Notes under the pieces: model-generated | The model's input: the letters and a program-made list of their open reading frames with translations, nothing else | Databases searched by the model: none | Told to the model about the DNA's origin: nothing | In this document: piece after piece, positions 1-8,524 of the stretch | Layout: each line of letters starts with the position of its first letter | Position numbering within the stretch: position 1 is the first letter of the stretch | Origin: Pyruvatibacter sp. HU-CL02332 | GTDB lineage: Bacteria > Pseudomonadota > Alphaproteobacteria > CGMCC-115125 | Direction of reading: 5' to 3' | DNA: 64,000 nucleotides | NCBI RefSeq assembly: GCF_040362765.1 | Contig: NZ_BAABWK010000001.1 | Span: forward strand, 496,001-560,000 | Position numbers and translations under genes: made by a program

Positions 1-806
1 GGCGCTGTAATGAGTGCCGTATCAAGCGTGGTATCAGCGCCGGACGGGCACGCGTCGCGTTCGCGCGGAAAATCGCGCGCGAGGTGCGTCACAAGATTGA
101 CCGCATTGGCCGCATTGGCATGCATGACTTCCAGAATGTCAGAGACTTCCACCGCGTCATGTCCGGGATGCCAGCAATCAAAATCCGTCACCATGGCAAC
201 GGTCGCATAGGGAATTTCCGCCTCGCGCGCCAGTTTCGCCTCCGGCATGTTGGTCATCCCGATCACATCACACCCCCAGGTGCGATACAGGTTGCTCTCC
301 GCCAGAGATGAGAATTGCGGGCCTTCCATGCACAGATAGGTGCCGCCACGGGCGATGTTGATGCCCGCAGCCTTGGCTGCCGCTTCTGCATGGTCCTGCA
401 ATCGCGACACGACGGGATGCGCCATGGAGACATGCGCCACCAGCCCGTTGCCGAAGAATGACTTCTGGCGATCAAACGTCCGATCAATGAACTGGTCAAC
501 GAGGACGAAACTGCCCGGTGGCAAATCCTCGCGAAATGATCCGCAGGCGGAAATTGAAATGATGTCGGTGACGCCTGCCCGCTTCATGATGTCGATATTG
601 GCGCGGTAGTTGATGCCCGATGGCGACAGCCGGTGGCCACGCCCGTGCCGCGGCAGAAACACGACCTTCTGCCCTTCCAGCTCGCCGATGTTCAGGGCGT
701 CTGATGGCTGGCCCCACGGGCTCTCAAACGTGGTCCATGTCGCGTTCTTGAGGCCTGGATGGTCATAGACCCCTGACCCGCCAATGATGCCCAATACTGT
801 TTCCAT
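1..806 (-). CDS. mtnP: S-methyl-5'-thioadenosine phosphorylase, partial (3' end outside window)
   Basis: Phosphorolysis of methylthioadenosine to adenine and methylthioribose-1-phosphate, part of cytosolic methionine salvage. Reading from the ATG at 806 gives 268 codons with no stop before the window edge; the family is usually near 290 residues, so only the C-terminal tail is missing. The N-terminus has the phosphate-binding start IGGSGVYD, followed by FLPRHGRGHRLSP and NYRANI, the phosphate and substrate loops of this purine phosphorylase family. GGTYLCMEGPQFSS and a GMTNMPEAKLARE segment follow, with a late TDFDCWH that is the usual MTAP/PNP purine-site aspartate region. It lies downstream of the cytochrome bc1 genes on the same strand but behind a hairpin terminator, so it is probably transcribed separately. 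Confidence 0.93.
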   Translation of the reverse strand, partial: METVLGIIGGSGVYDHPGLKNATWTTFESPWGQPSDALNIGELEGQKVVFLPRHGRGHRLSPSGINYRANIDIMKRAGVTDIISISACGSFREDLPPGSFVLVDQFIDRTFDRQKSFFGNGLVAHVSMAHPVVSRLQDHAEAAAKAAGINIARGGTYLCMEGPQFSSLAESNLYRTWGCDVIGMTNMPEAKLAREAEIPYATVAMVTDFDCWHPGHDAVEVSDILEVMHANAANAVNLVTHLARDFPRERDACPSGADTTLDTALITA

Positions 807-860
807 GCCGCCCTGCCCCTGTTTGCGCCGGATGCCGCCAATTGCTGTGACCCGTCATGC

Positions 861-890
861 AAAAGGCCGCCCGTGAATACGGACGGCCTT
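861..890 (-). terminator. Rho-independent terminator of the petABC operon
   Basis: A 12-bp stem (863-874 with 879-890, one wobble pair) encloses the loop GAAT, read here on the plus strand. On the minus strand it ends in a short T run. It lies just after the cytochrome c1 stop codon and before mtnP. Confidence 0.75.
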
Positions 891-919
891 ATGTGTATCT
901 CGTATCTGCGGCTTACGCC

Positions 920-1717
920 TTAATGCTGGTCGGACCAGATCTTGCGCTGCGTGAAATACAGCAGCCCTGCCAGGATCACCAGGAATGTCATCACCATGAA
1001 GCCGGTGCTCTTGCGAGCTTCAAGCTTTGGTTCAGCGGCCCAGTGCAGGAACGTTGTGACGTCCTTTGCCATCTGATCAACGGTGGCTTCCGTGCCGTCC
1101 GCATACTCAACAGAGTCAGGATAGAGCGGCTGTGCCATCGCAATCTGGTGGCCGGAGAAGTACTTGTTGTAGTTCATGCCCGGCTGCATCTGCATGTCAG
1201 CAGGCGCATCTTCATATCCAAGCATCAGCGAGTAAGTGTAGTCGGCTCCACCATCGCGCGCCTTGGTCATCAAGGAGAGATCAGGTGGGTAGGCACCATT
1301 GTTGGCCAGGCGACCAAGCTGCTCGTTTTCAAACGGAGCTTTGAAAGCATCCTTTGGCTGCGCGGGGCGCTCGAACATGTCGCCCTCATCATTCGGGCCG
1401 TCCTGGACCTGATAGGCAGCAGCAATTGCTTTCACTTCGGCTTCAGAGAACCCGGGGCCACCTTCGTCACCAAGGTTACGGTATTTGAGGTATTTCAGAC
1501 CGTGACAGGCGGCACACACTTCTTTGTACACCTGAAACCCGCGCTGCAGTGAGGCGCGATCAAAAGTGCCAAACGGCCCTTCCCAGCTCCACTGCATATC
1601 AAGTGGCTTTTCGTAGTCACCGGCTGCCTGGGCAACGCTGACACCGCTGACAGCAATCGCGGCTGCAATGGCTGCACCGGCAAGTTTGCCCACAAGTCTG
1701 GATGAGAACTGGCGCAT
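920..1717 (-). CDS. petC: Cytochrome c1 subunit of the bc1 complex
   Basis: Membrane-anchored haem c subunit of ubiquinol:cytochrome c reductase; it takes electrons from the Rieske protein and passes them to soluble cytochrome c. A signal peptide (residues 1 to about 32, ending in AQA) is followed by the haem-binding motif CAACH (68-72), a proline-rich region with the distal methionine area around MQPGMNYNKYFSGHQIAM, and a C-terminal membrane anchor before a short basic tail. The chosen ATG at 1717 has GAG six bases upstream and gives a well-formed signal peptide. Earlier in-frame starts exist at 1732 and at 1744, the latter overlapping the end of cytochrome b. It is the third gene of the operon and is a separate gene rather than fused to cytochrome b. 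Confidence 0.95.
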   Translation of the reverse strand: MRQFSSRLVGKLAGAAIAAAIAVSGVSVAQAAGDYEKPLDMQWSWEGPFGTFDRASLQRGFQVYKEVCAACHGLKYLKYRNLGDEGGPGFSEAEVKAIAAAYQVQDGPNDEGDMFERPAQPKDAFKAPFENEQLGRLANNGAYPPDLSLMTKARDGGADYTYSLMLGYEDAPADMQMQPGMNYNKYFSGHQIAMAQPLYPDSVEYADGTEATVDQMAKDVTTFLHWAAEPKLEARKSTGFMVMTFLVILAGLLYFTQRKIWSDQH

Positions 1718-1736
1718 CTGCGTCTCTTTCATCTTC

Positions 1737-3059
1737 TTAAACATTACGGTCAGGTGCTGCGGTTGCTCCTGCAGGAGCACCACCACCGCCGGAACCGCCA
1801 TCACCATGGCTGCCCCCGTTTTCAGCCAGCACAGCATCCGAGATGCTGGTCGGCACGGGCTTGGGTGTCTCGATCAGGCCCAGCACAGGCATGACCACCA
1901 GGAAGAACGCAAAGTACAGTCCTGTGAAGATCTGCGCAGCGAGGATGTAGCCGCCTTCAGCAGGCTGGCCACCGAGCCACCCCAGAACGAGGCAGACACC
2001 GACGAAAATCCAGAAGAACTGCTTGTACAGCGGACGGTAGCGGGCTGACTTCACCTTGGATGTATCGAGCCAGGGAATGAAGAACAGGATCGCAATCGCC
2101 GCGAACATGGCAATCACACCGCCAAGCTTGGCCGAGATCGGCCCGATGTCGAACGTCACAGCACGCAGGATTGCGTAGAACGGCAACAGATACCACTCAG
2201 GCACAATGTGCGACGGCGTGACCAGCGGATTGGCTTCCACGTAGTTCACCGCGTGACCAAGCACGTTGGGATCGTAGAACACGAAGTAAGCAAACAGGAT
2301 CGCGAAGATCGTCAGCGCGAACGCATCCTTCATCGTGTAGTACGGATGGAATGGCACCGTGTCCTGCTCGCCCTTCACTTCAACGCCTGTCGGGTTGTTG
2401 TTACCCGGCACATGCAGCGCCCAGATGTGGAGGAACACCACACCGGCAATCATGAACGGGAACAGATAGTGAAGTGAGAAGAAGCGGTTGAGCGTTGCGT
2501 TATCAATCGCAAAGCCACCCACAAGCCAGGTCTGCAGCCCTTCACCGACAAGCGGGATGGCGCCAAACAGGCTGGTGATCACATTCGCACCCCACAGGCT
2601 CATCTGGCCCCATGGCAGGAGATAGCCAAGGAAGGCTGTTGCGGTCATCAGCAGGTAGATGATGACACCCAGAATCCACAGAACCTCACGTGGTGCCTTG
2701 TAGGAGCCGTAGTAGAGGCCACGGAACATGTGCAGATAAACAGCCAGGAAGAACATCGATGCGCCGTTTGAGTGGATGTAGCGCAGAAGCCAGCCGTAAT
2801 TCACGTCACGCATAATTTTCTCGACACTGGCAAAGGCCATGTCCACATGCGCGGTGTAGTGCATCGCAAGGATAATGCCGGTGATGATCTGCACAGCCAG
2901 GCAGAACGTCAGGATAGCGCCGAAAGTGTACCAGTAGTTGAGGTTCTTCGGGGTCGGGAAATTGATCGCCGTGTCATGGGCCACCCGCATCAGCGGAAGG
3001 CGGTCATCCATCCACTTCGCAAAGCCGTTTGACGGCTGATATGTCGATTCGTGAGCCAT
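1737..3059 (-). CDS. petB: Cytochrome b subunit of the bc1 complex
   Basis: Di-haem integral membrane subunit that carries the Qo and Qi quinol/quinone sites. At 440 residues it is a full-length bacterial cytochrome b with eight predicted membrane helices. The helix B and D haem-ligand histidines lie in segments such as [12 protein letters not shown] and LHYLFPF, and the Qo-site PEWY motif is present ([19 protein letters not shown]). The C-terminus beyond the last helix is a glycine/alanine-rich tail of about 30 residues that looks like an unstructured extension. Start ATG at 3059 is preceded by a GAGG sequence. It sits between petA and petC in the usual order. Confidence 0.97.
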   Translation of the reverse strand: MAHESTYQPSNGFAKWMDDRLPLMRVAHDTAINFPTPKNLNYWYTFGAILTFCLAVQIITGIILAMHYTAHVDMAFASVEKIMRDVNYGWLLRYIHSNGASMFFLAVYLHMFRGLYYGSYKAPREVLWILGVIIYLLMTATAFLGYLLPWGQMSLWGANVITSLFGAIPLVGEGLQTWLVGGFAIDNATLNRFFSLHYLFPFMIAGVVFLHIWALHVPGNNNPTGVEVKGEQDTVPFHPYYTMKDAFALTIFAILFAYFVFYDPNVLGHAVNYVEANPLVTPSHIVPEWYLLPFYAILRAVTFDIGPISAKLGGVIAMFAAIAILFFIPWLDTSKVKSARYRPLYKQFFWIFVGVCLVLGWLGGQPAEGGYILAAQIFTGLYFAFFLVVMPVLGLIETPKPVPTSISDAVLAENGGSHGDGGSGGGGAPAGATAAPDRNV

Positions 3060-3118
3060 GTATGCCTCGTCTTGAGCGTGCGTTTCGAGCGTGCTTCTAA
3101 AAGCACCCCCGGGGTGGA

Positions 3119-3697
3119 TTAGCCGATGCGGATGCGTGTGTCGGACAGGAATTCAAGCGGCGGAACCGGCAGGTTTTCCGGAGCCGGGCCGCGGCGGATA
3201 CGCCCTGCAATGTCGTAGTGCGAACCATGGCAAGGGCAGAACCAGCCACCGAAATCACCCTGGTCAGACAGCGGTACGCAACCAAGGTGCGTGCACACAC
3301 CGATCAGCACCAGCCACTTTTCAGTGTCGGATGCAGCGCGGTTGATGTCTTCAGCGTCAGCATCGGGGTCGATATTGGCGTTGCGGGCAATCGGATCAGG
3401 CAACTCATCCATGGAGACCGACTTGGCCTCTTCAATCTCTGCAGCCGTCCGGTGACGGATGAAGACGGGCTTGCCGCGCCACATGATTGTTACGCCCTGC
3501 CCCTCGGCAACACCGCTGATGTCCACTTCCGTGGAGGCCAGCGCGCGCGTTGAAGCGTCCGGGTTCATCTGGTCAACCAGCGGCCAGACGGCAAATGCGC
3601 CGCCGACAGCGGCAAAGGCGCCTGTGGCCACATACAAGAAGTCGCGACGGGTGGGCTCTTCGCCTGCCTCGGTCACTGCTGAATTAGCGTCTGCCAA
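3119..3697 (-). CDS. petA: Ubiquinol-cytochrome c reductase Rieske iron-sulfur subunit
   Basis: [2Fe-2S] Rieske protein that oxidises quinol at the Qo site. An N-terminal Tat-type segment (TRRDF near residue 16-20) leads into a single membrane anchor (about 21-41). The two cluster-binding boxes are CTHLGC (135-140) and CPCHGS (154-159), giving two Cys and two His ligands plus the disulfide pair. At 192 residues it is a normal alphaproteobacterial length. The start codon appears to be TTG at 3697: no ATG lies in frame nearby, and a strong GGAGG sits nine bases upstream. It is the first gene of the petABC operon; the leader region lies to the right, towards 4010. Confidence 0.96.
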   Translation of the reverse strand: MADANSAVTEAGEEPTRRDFLYVATGAFAAVGGAFAVWPLVDQMNPDASTRALASTEVDISGVAEGQGVTIMWRGKPVFIRHRTAAEIEEAKSVSMDELPDPIARNANIDPDADAEDINRAASDTEKWLVLIGVCTHLGCVPLSDQGDFGGWFCPCHGSHYDIAGRIRRGPAPENLPVPPLEFLSDTRIRIG

Positions 3698-4010
3698 CGG
3701 ATGTGTCCTCCGGACTTGGATATTCGGTCTTGGCGCCCTGGCAAGGACGACATGATGGTCTAAACCAGCAACGAAAACGACGCAGAATTGTTGGTAGGAC
3801 TCAAGTTACGCTTACTAAAAAGCTGGCGCGTCGCTTCGTTCTTTTGCCACCCGCAAAGCTAAATTGTCCACCCCCGTGGGGTTATGTGGCACGATGACGC
3901 AAGTTTTTGCCGCCAAGTGACTGATATGTCTGGAAAAAGGCCCCATGGGAACAACCCCCGTGACGCCCATCCACCCCTCAGTTCCCTGACTTTATGAGCG
4001 AGTCACGACA
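3698..4010. other. Intergenic region between petA and trmL (divergent promoters expected)
   Basis: No plausible gene. This 313-bp gap separates two divergently transcribed operons and must hold both promoters. The stretch around 3780-3870 is more AT-rich than its surroundings. A short C4/G4 dyad (ACCCC and GGGGT around 3872-3885) is the only symmetry I noticed, and I cannot assign it to a regulator. Confidence 0.5.
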
Positions 4011-4532
4011 ATGCGCCTTGCGCTCTATGAGCCGGACATTCCCCAAAACGCAGGCACGATCATGCGAATGGCGGCCTGTATGGGCGTATCCGTGGACATA
4101 ATAGAGCCGTGCGGATTCACCCTCTCAGACCGCAGGTTTCGCCGTGCCGGGATGGATTATCTCGACCACCTGGACCTGACCGTCCATGCCTCTTACAGCG
4201 CCTTTACGTCGTCCCCGGTGAGAACCGCCAGCCGCACCATCCTGCTGACCACCCGCGCGGACACCTTCCACCATGAGGTCACCTACGAACCCGGCGACAC
4301 CTTGATGCTGGGCCGCGAAAGCGCTGGTGTGCCGGATGACGTACACAATGCCGCAGACCTGCGCGTGAAAATTCCCATGGCGCCGGTGCCATCTTTGCGC
4401 TCGCTCAATGTTGCGGTGGCCGCCTCCATGGTACTTGGCGAGGCGCTGCGCCAGACGGGTCAGTTTCCTGATTCCGTCCAACCAGGCGCATCTGACATAA
4501 CAATGCCTGCCACAACTGGAGTATCCCCGTGA
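4011..4532 (+). CDS. trmL: tRNA (cytidine(34)-2'-O)-methyltransferase, SPOUT family
   Basis: Methylates the wobble ribose of tRNA-Leu isoacceptors using S-adenosylmethionine. The 173 residues cover one SPOUT (trefoil-knot) domain. The N-terminal motif PQNAGTIMR (11-19), the middle loop LGRESAGVP (100-108) and the C-terminal IPM (121-123) and SLN (131-133) blocks form the knot and cofactor site in this family. Start ATG at 4011. Its stop codon overlaps the GTG start of hemF by four bases, so the two genes are translationally coupled although their functions are unrelated. This short form is cytosolic and acts as a dimer. Confidence 0.93.
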   Translation: MRLALYEPDIPQNAGTIMRMAACMGVSVDIIEPCGFTLSDRRFRRAGMDYLDHLDLTVHASYSAFTSSPVRTASRTILLTTRADTFHHEVTYEPGDTLMLGRESAGVPDDVHNAADLRVKIPMAPVPSLRSLNVAVAASMVLGEALRQTGQFPDSVQPGASDITMPATTGVSP

Positions 4533-5440
4533 GTGACGCCGCCCTCTCTGCCCCATCCAGCGCTGACTATGTAAGCGAGGATCATAAGGCCACCGCCGCT
4601 GCGTGGTTCCGCCAGCTGCGTGACGACATCTGCGCCAGCTACGAAAAGATCGAAGACGAGCTGACCGGCACCAATGCCGACATGCCCGCCGGTCGTTTTG
4701 AACGCACGCCGTGGCAGCGCGGTGATGAAAACGAAGACAAGGGCGGCGGCGAAATGTCCGTCATGAAAGGCCGCGTCTTTGAAAAAGTCGGGGTGCACAT
4801 CTCGACCGTCTATGGCGAATTCTCCGAAGAGTTCCGCAAGCAGATCCCTGGCGCCGAAGAAGACCCGCGCTTTTGGGCTGGCGGCATCTCCCTCATTGCT
4901 CACATGTGGAACCCGCACGTGCCGGCCGTTCACATGAACACCCGCCACGTGGTGACCACAAAAGGCTGGTTCGGCGGCGGGGCTGACCTGACGCCGGTTC
5001 TCAATCGCTACCGCACACAGGACTTTGAGGACTCTGTCGAGTTCCATGCCGCCATGAAAGCCTCCTGCGACGCCCACGGCGCGGACTATCATGAGCGCTT
5101 CAAGAAATGGTGCGATGAATATTTCTACCTGCCCCACCGCGACGAACCGCGCGGCATTGGCGGCATCTTCTATGACCGCCACAACACCGGCGACTGGGAC
5201 AAGGACTTTGCCTTCACCCAGGACGTCGGCCGCGCCTTCCGGGACATCTACCCAGCCTTGGTGCGCAAGCGCATGAATGATCCGTGGACGGAAGAAGAAC
5301 GCGAAGAACAGCTCGTTCGCCGCGGCCGCTACGTCGAGTTCAACCTGCTCTATGACCGCGGCACGACCTTTGGCCTCAAAACCGGCGGCAATGTGAACTC
5401 GATCCTGTCGTCCATGCCACCGGAAGTGAAGTGGCCGTAA
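4529..5440 (+). CDS. hemF: Oxygen-dependent coproporphyrinogen III oxidase
   Basis: Aerobic oxidative decarboxylation of coproporphyrinogen III to protoporphyrinogen IX in haem synthesis. The protein of 303 residues is full length. Family blocks are clear: the glycine-rich [13 protein letters not shown] region, [20 protein letters not shown] with its metal/substrate residues, the [20 protein letters not shown] block, and the C-terminal [20 protein letters not shown] followed by [11 protein letters not shown]. The start is GTG, overlapping the trmL stop; GGAG lies upstream at good spacing. A strong terminator follows. Its closeness to the bc1 operon makes sense for haem supply to respiration, though it is transcribed divergently. 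Confidence 0.97.
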   Translation: MSDAALSAPSSADYVSEDHKATAAAWFRQLRDDICASYEKIEDELTGTNADMPAGRFERTPWQRGDENEDKGGGEMSVMKGRVFEKVGVHISTVYGEFSEEFRKQIPGAEEDPRFWAGGISLIAHMWNPHVPAVHMNTRHVVTTKGWFGGGADLTPVLNRYRTQDFEDSVEFHAAMKASCDAHGADYHERFKKWCDEYFYLPHRDEPRGIGGIFYDRHNTGDWDKDFAFTQDVGRAFRDIYPALVRKRMNDPWTEEEREEQLVRRGRYVEFNLLYDRGTTFGLKTGGNVNSILSSMPPEVKWP

Positions 5441-5469
5441 GCGTCACGCCCTGAGGACCGGACATAACA

Positions 5470-5501
5470 AAGGGGACGGCCGGGGTGGCCGTCCCCTTTT
5501 T
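5470..5501 (+). terminator. Rho-independent terminator after hemF
   Basis: A perfect 12-bp stem (5470-5481 with 5487-5498) with loop GGGGT runs directly into T residues. It ends the trmL-hemF operon. Confidence 0.9.
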
Positions 5502-5617
5502 GCATCGATCGCCTGATCGGGGGTGTGCGCGTTGCCTTGGAGGGGGGCTCCAACGGGGTGCAACGTGCGCGGTCAGACAATCAATTGGGAACCTCCGCAA
5601 AGGAGGCCAACGCGGAT

Positions 5618-5800
5618 CTAGTCTTTGTAATCCGCACCGCGATATTTGAGATCACGGCCATGCTTGGCGTCTTCATGATGCGCCGTGTACGAGGAACCGC
5701 GATAGTTGACCTTCTCGCCTTCCTTGTACTCGTGGTGGGCATCCACTTCCGGGTTGCCACCTTTGTTTTCCGTGCCGCGATAGATTTTTTTCTCAGACAT
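5618..5800 (-). CDS. Small YRG-repeat protein of unknown function
   Basis: A 60-residue, charged, soluble protein with three spaced copies of a short motif: IYRGTE, NYRGSSY and KYRGADY. These are joined by His/Glu/Lys-rich linkers, and the last copy lies almost at the C-terminus. The YRG-x-x-Y pattern recalls the small DUF4278-type proteins, but I am not certain of that assignment. The start chosen is the ATG at 5800, with GGAG eight bases upstream; a longer frame to 5833 lacks a ribosome site. There is no signal peptide, membrane segment or cysteine. It is monocistronic, convergent with hemF, and next to an AT-rich intergenic zone. It may bind RNA, metal or protein; nothing in the context decides. 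Confidence 0.65.
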   Translation of the reverse strand: MSEKKIYRGTENKGGNPEVDAHHEYKEGEKVNYRGSSYTAHHEDAKHGRDLKYRGADYKD

Positions 5801-5891
5801 ATTTTCCACTCCGAAGTCGCGAAGCAAAGACAAACGTCCCTAAATCACGAGTTGCGAAACTGAGTGGCGATTCCGTTTGAAGTTGGAGCTG

Positions 5892-5910
5892 ATCCACATC
5901 TTTTGTGGAT
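5892..5910. promoter_or_regulatory. Inverted pair of DnaA-box-like sequences
   Basis: ATCCACA (5892-5898) and TGTGGAT (5904-5910) are a perfect 7-bp inverted repeat with a 5-bp spacer. Each arm resembles the core of a DnaA box (TTATCCACA), the left arm with eight of nine matches. One pair alone does not make an origin; it could also be an operator for another factor. Confidence 0.3.
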
Positions 5911-6003
5911 GGCACCAGGTCACGCCACCGTTGCTAAAAATCGGCCGCGCAGAAGATATTTCCCGCCCGACCGGCTCAAGCTTTTGACGCATGCCTAATG
6001 CGA

Positions 6004-6031
6004 CGAAGGACACAACAAGTGTTGACCTTCG
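6004..6031. promoter_or_regulatory. 28-bp imperfect dyad
   Basis: CGAAGG (6004-6009) and CCTTCG (6026-6031) are perfect inverted arms around a partly symmetric centre containing ACAC and GTGT. It lies upstream of the YRG-protein gene and downstream of cca, and may be an operator. The cognate regulator is unknown. Confidence 0.3.
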
Positions 6032-6255
6032 CAATCTCAATCTTGTCAGTATTAACCATGATAGCAACAGAAAAATGCAGGTTTTCTGCGGTTTTTACTG
6101 CCCATTTTGCTGCCATTTTCATCATCTGCTCAAGCATTGAACAGATGTGGCCTGTAACAAACAGACATGAAGCCATTTTTGATTAGAAAGCGTGCGGTCT
6201 AGCGATGCGCCCATTCATTGAGCACAGGATTCTAGACCCAACGCTGGATGCCGCC

Positions 6256-7500
6256 CTAGTAAACCGTGGCCTGAACAACAGCCTTCAGTCGCTCGATGAT
6301 TGAGAACTCGTCATCTGTGAAGTCAGAGTCGATCCACCACTCCTCGACCTCCGCGCGCACACGACCGATCTCAGGACCTTCAGGCACACCGGCTGCTTTG
6401 ATCATGGAACCCGACAGCGGTATTTCAGGGCGTTCCCATGTGTCCGCCATGGCGAGCAGGGCACGCCACTGGAAAGCATTGGTGGTCTTGCCATCATCTG
6501 CCCACCCGAGCATCACCCGGTCCTTGAACAGTTGAAGACCCATGCCGTAGAGCGCACGCCGCACCTCACGCATGGACAGGTAGCAGACGATCTTGGTCTG
6601 GTCCGTATGCATGGCAGTGAGCCGGTCACGATCAGCATTGGACAGCCTAAGGCGCTTGGCAGCACTTGCGGCAGCCTCTTCACCATCCACGATGGCACCA
6701 AGGCGCAACACCGGATCGCTGGTGAACAGCTGCGTCACTTCAATGTCGAGCACGCGCTCAAACCGGTCGAGGCGTGAGGCTTCCGGCAATACGTCACCCA
6801 TGATGCCGGCTGCCGCCATGGCACGCACAACGGGACCCGCATTGTCAGCCCCCAGCAGTTTCAGCAATTCAACCTGAATGCGTTCCGCAGACAGCTTTGC
6901 CAGCCCATCCCGGTTGGCCGCACAGGCCTGCAGGCTTGGCGCATCAAGGTCACCCGCGCCATAGGCCGCATGAAAACGGAAGAACCGCAGAACACGCAGA
7001 TAGTCTTCCTTGATGCGCGTCTCGGCATCACCGATGAACCGTACACGCCGGGCCTTGAGGTCGTCATACCCACCCAGCGGATCATGCACCGTGCCGTCCG
7101 CATCCGCGTAAAGTGCATTCATGGTGAAGTCGCGACGTTCAGCGTCCCCCTGCCAGTCCTGCGTAAAGGCCACATCCGCATGGCGACCATTCGTCTCCAC
7201 ATCGACCCGTAGCGTAGTGACTTCGTAACTCCGCTCTGCGCCGACCGCCATCACCGTGCCGTGGTCCGCCCCGATGGGCACAACCTTGAACCCGGCAGCT
7301 TCCAGCTTTGCCGTGGAGCGTGCTGGCTCATCACTGGTGGCAATATCAACGTCTGCAACCGGCACGCCCAGCAAGGCATTGCGCACACACCCGCCAACAA
7401 AGCGCGCCGTTGCACCCTCATTGAGAGCGGACATCACCTTTTGCGTTTCAGCATCGCGCAGCCAGATCTGATGTTTGATCGAAGGAATGTCGGCAGCCAT
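6256..7500 (-). CDS. cca: CCA tRNA nucleotidyltransferase / poly(A) polymerase family
   Basis: Adds or repairs the 3' CCA of tRNAs (class II nucleotidyltransferase fold). The N-terminal half carries the nucleotide-binding start FVGGCVRNALLG (35-45), the catalytic carboxylates D50 and D52 in ADVDIAT, and the RRDFTMNALYAD block that contacts the nucleotide. The RNA-binding helical half follows (EDYLRVLRFFRFHAAYG and ERIQVELLKLL). The length of 414 residues is usual for alphaproteobacteria; there is no C-terminal HD domain. It is the last gene of a four-gene minus-strand run DUF1285 - Nudix - DUF6111 - cca, an order I recognise from many alphaproteobacteria. Confidence 0.93.
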   Translation of the reverse strand: MAADIPSIKHQIWLRDAETQKVMSALNEGATARFVGGCVRNALLGVPVADVDIATSDEPARSTAKLEAAGFKVVPIGADHGTVMAVGAERSYEVTTLRVDVETNGRHADVAFTQDWQGDAERRDFTMNALYADADGTVHDPLGGYDDLKARRVRFIGDAETRIKEDYLRVLRFFRFHAAYGAGDLDAPSLQACAANRDGLAKLSAERIQVELLKLLGADNAGPVVRAMAAAGIMGDVLPEASRLDRFERVLDIEVTQLFTSDPVLRLGAIVDGEEAAASAAKRLRLSNADRDRLTAMHTDQTKIVCYLSMREVRRALYGMGLQLFKDRVMLGWADDGKTTNAFQWRALLAMADTWERPEIPLSGSMIKAAGVPEGPEIGRVRAEVEEWWIDSDFTDDEFSIIERLKAVVQATVY

Positions 7501-7535
7501 AAATCGGGTACTCCGGAATATCGGTCTTGAAAAAT

Positions 7536-7835
7536 CTACTCGGTCTCAACGGGCGTATTTCCCGTGGGCTCAATATGCCCGGGAATAATCTGGCCATTCT
7601 CCATGCGCGGCGGAACGTATTGCCCTTCACCTGCCGGCGTGCCGCTGAAGACCGCAAGATAGACCAGCCCCGCAGCCACCATGGCCGTGCCGGCACCCAG
7701 CAACCAGGCAATGGGCGCATCGTTGAAAGCCCCGCCGGACGCAAGGCTGCGCCGCTGCACCATCAGCACGTAAAGCGCCCACACGATGAAGGGAATGGCG
7801 AACAGCAGAAGCTGGATCAGTACAATTCTCAGCAT
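7536..7835 (-). CDS. DUF6111 family small membrane protein
   Basis: A 99-residue protein with an N-terminal membrane helix (about 1-25, LIQLLLFAIPFIVWALYVLM), a short loop, and a second helix (about 42-65, WLLGAGTAMVAAGLVYLAVF). A proline/glutamate-rich tail ends in PVETE. The conserved tail segment YVPPRMENGQIIPGHIEP is typical of the DUF6111 family, and the location between a Nudix gene and cca is the usual one. The function is unknown. It is likely an inner-membrane protein with both termini on one side. The gene lies 18 bases after the Nudix gene and about 35 before cca, consistent with one transcript. Confidence 0.8.
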   Translation of the reverse strand: MLRIVLIQLLLFAIPFIVWALYVLMVQRRSLASGGAFNDAPIAWLLGAGTAMVAAGLVYLAVFSGTPAGEGQYVPPRMENGQIIPGHIEPTGNTPVETE

Positions 7836-7853
7836 GATAAAGCGTCCTCGCGC

Positions 7854-8510
7854 TCAAGCGCCCTGCGTTAGATCAAGAGAACGGGCAAACGCACGCTCAT
7901 ACAGATTGACGATCATACCTGCCGTCGCCCCCCATATGTAATGACCATCATGGGGCATCGCATAAAAAGTGCGTTTCTTGCCCTTCCAGGTTGCCGAATG
8001 ACGCTCGTGGTTTTTAGGGTCCATCAAAAAAGCCAATGGCACCTCAAAGGCTTCATCCACTTCGCCGGGATTAAGCGTCAATTCAAAGCCCGGCTTCACA
8101 AAGCCCACGACAGGCACCACCCGAAATCGCGTACCGGTTTCATAGGCATCCAGAAACCCGACCACATCCACGAAGCTGCGATCCAGCCCGACTTCTTCCT
8201 CGGCCTCACGCAGGGCGGCATCCACGGGCCCGTCATCTTCCGGGTCGATGCGCCCGCCGGGAAAGGCCACCTGCCCCGCATGGCTGGAGAGATCGCCGGA
8301 ACGCTCGGTCAGCAGCACATGGATGCCGTCAGCGTGTTCGATCAGCGGCACCAGCACAGCGGCTTCGCGAATGGCCATGCTCTCATCAATATCGTCCGGG
8401 TCGTTCAGCTTGAAGTCGCCATTGAGCATGCCGTCAGAGTCCACAAGACCCGGAGGGTCTTTGCGAAGGCCTGCCATGAGGCTGGAACGAAATTCATCAG
8501 AGGGACGCAT
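7854..8510 (-). CDS. CoA pyrophosphatase-type Nudix hydrolase
   Basis: Probably hydrolyses CoA or acyl-CoA to phosphopantetheine and 3',5'-ADP. The residues LLTERSGDLSSHAGQVAFPGG (from about 67) match the NuCoA signature that precedes the Nudix box in this subfamily. The Nudix box itself runs from G85-G86 to L109 with the essential REAEEEVGL glutamates (102-106). The 218 residues are a normal length. It is the second gene of the DUF1285-Nudix-DUF6111-cca run, 14 bases after DUF1285. The link of a CoA-cleaving enzyme to tRNA end repair is conserved in related genomes but unexplained. Confidence 0.88.
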   Translation of the reverse strand: MRPSDEFRSSLMAGLRKDPPGLVDSDGMLNGDFKLNDPDDIDESMAIREAAVLVPLIEHADGIHVLLTERSGDLSSHAGQVAFPGGRIDPEDDGPVDAALREAEEEVGLDRSFVDVVGFLDAYETGTRFRVVPVVGFVKPGFELTLNPGEVDEAFEVPLAFLMDPKNHERHSATWKGKKRTFYAMPHDGHYIWGATAGMIVNLYERAFARSLDLTQGA

Positions 8511-8524
8511 CAGCCAGATTTTTC

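Larger units (their letters stand above)
5801..6255. other. AT-rich intergenic region with two dyads
   Basis: About 450 bp without a convincing gene between the YRG protein and cca. Small frames exist on both strands, but they lack ribosome sites and their translations look random. Two clear symmetries are present and are listed separately: ATCCACA/TGTGGAT at 5892-5910 and CGAAGG/CCTTCG at 6004-6031. Confidence 0.5.

Noticed and set aside
857-1552. A 231-codon plus-strand open frame
   Set aside because: Antisense to cytochrome c1; starts inside the terminator hairpin.
4460-5182. A 240-codon minus-strand open frame
   Set aside because: Antisense to hemF, which is certain.
5887-6035. Possible replication origin
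   Set aside because: Only one DnaA-like pair is present, with no cluster of boxes or AT-rich 13-mers, and none of the usual origin-flanking genes (dnaA, hemE) is here.
5998-6186. A 62-codon hydrophobic frame in the AT-rich gap
   Set aside because: Hydrophobic residues follow from T-rich DNA; no ribosome site, and it begins inside a dyad.
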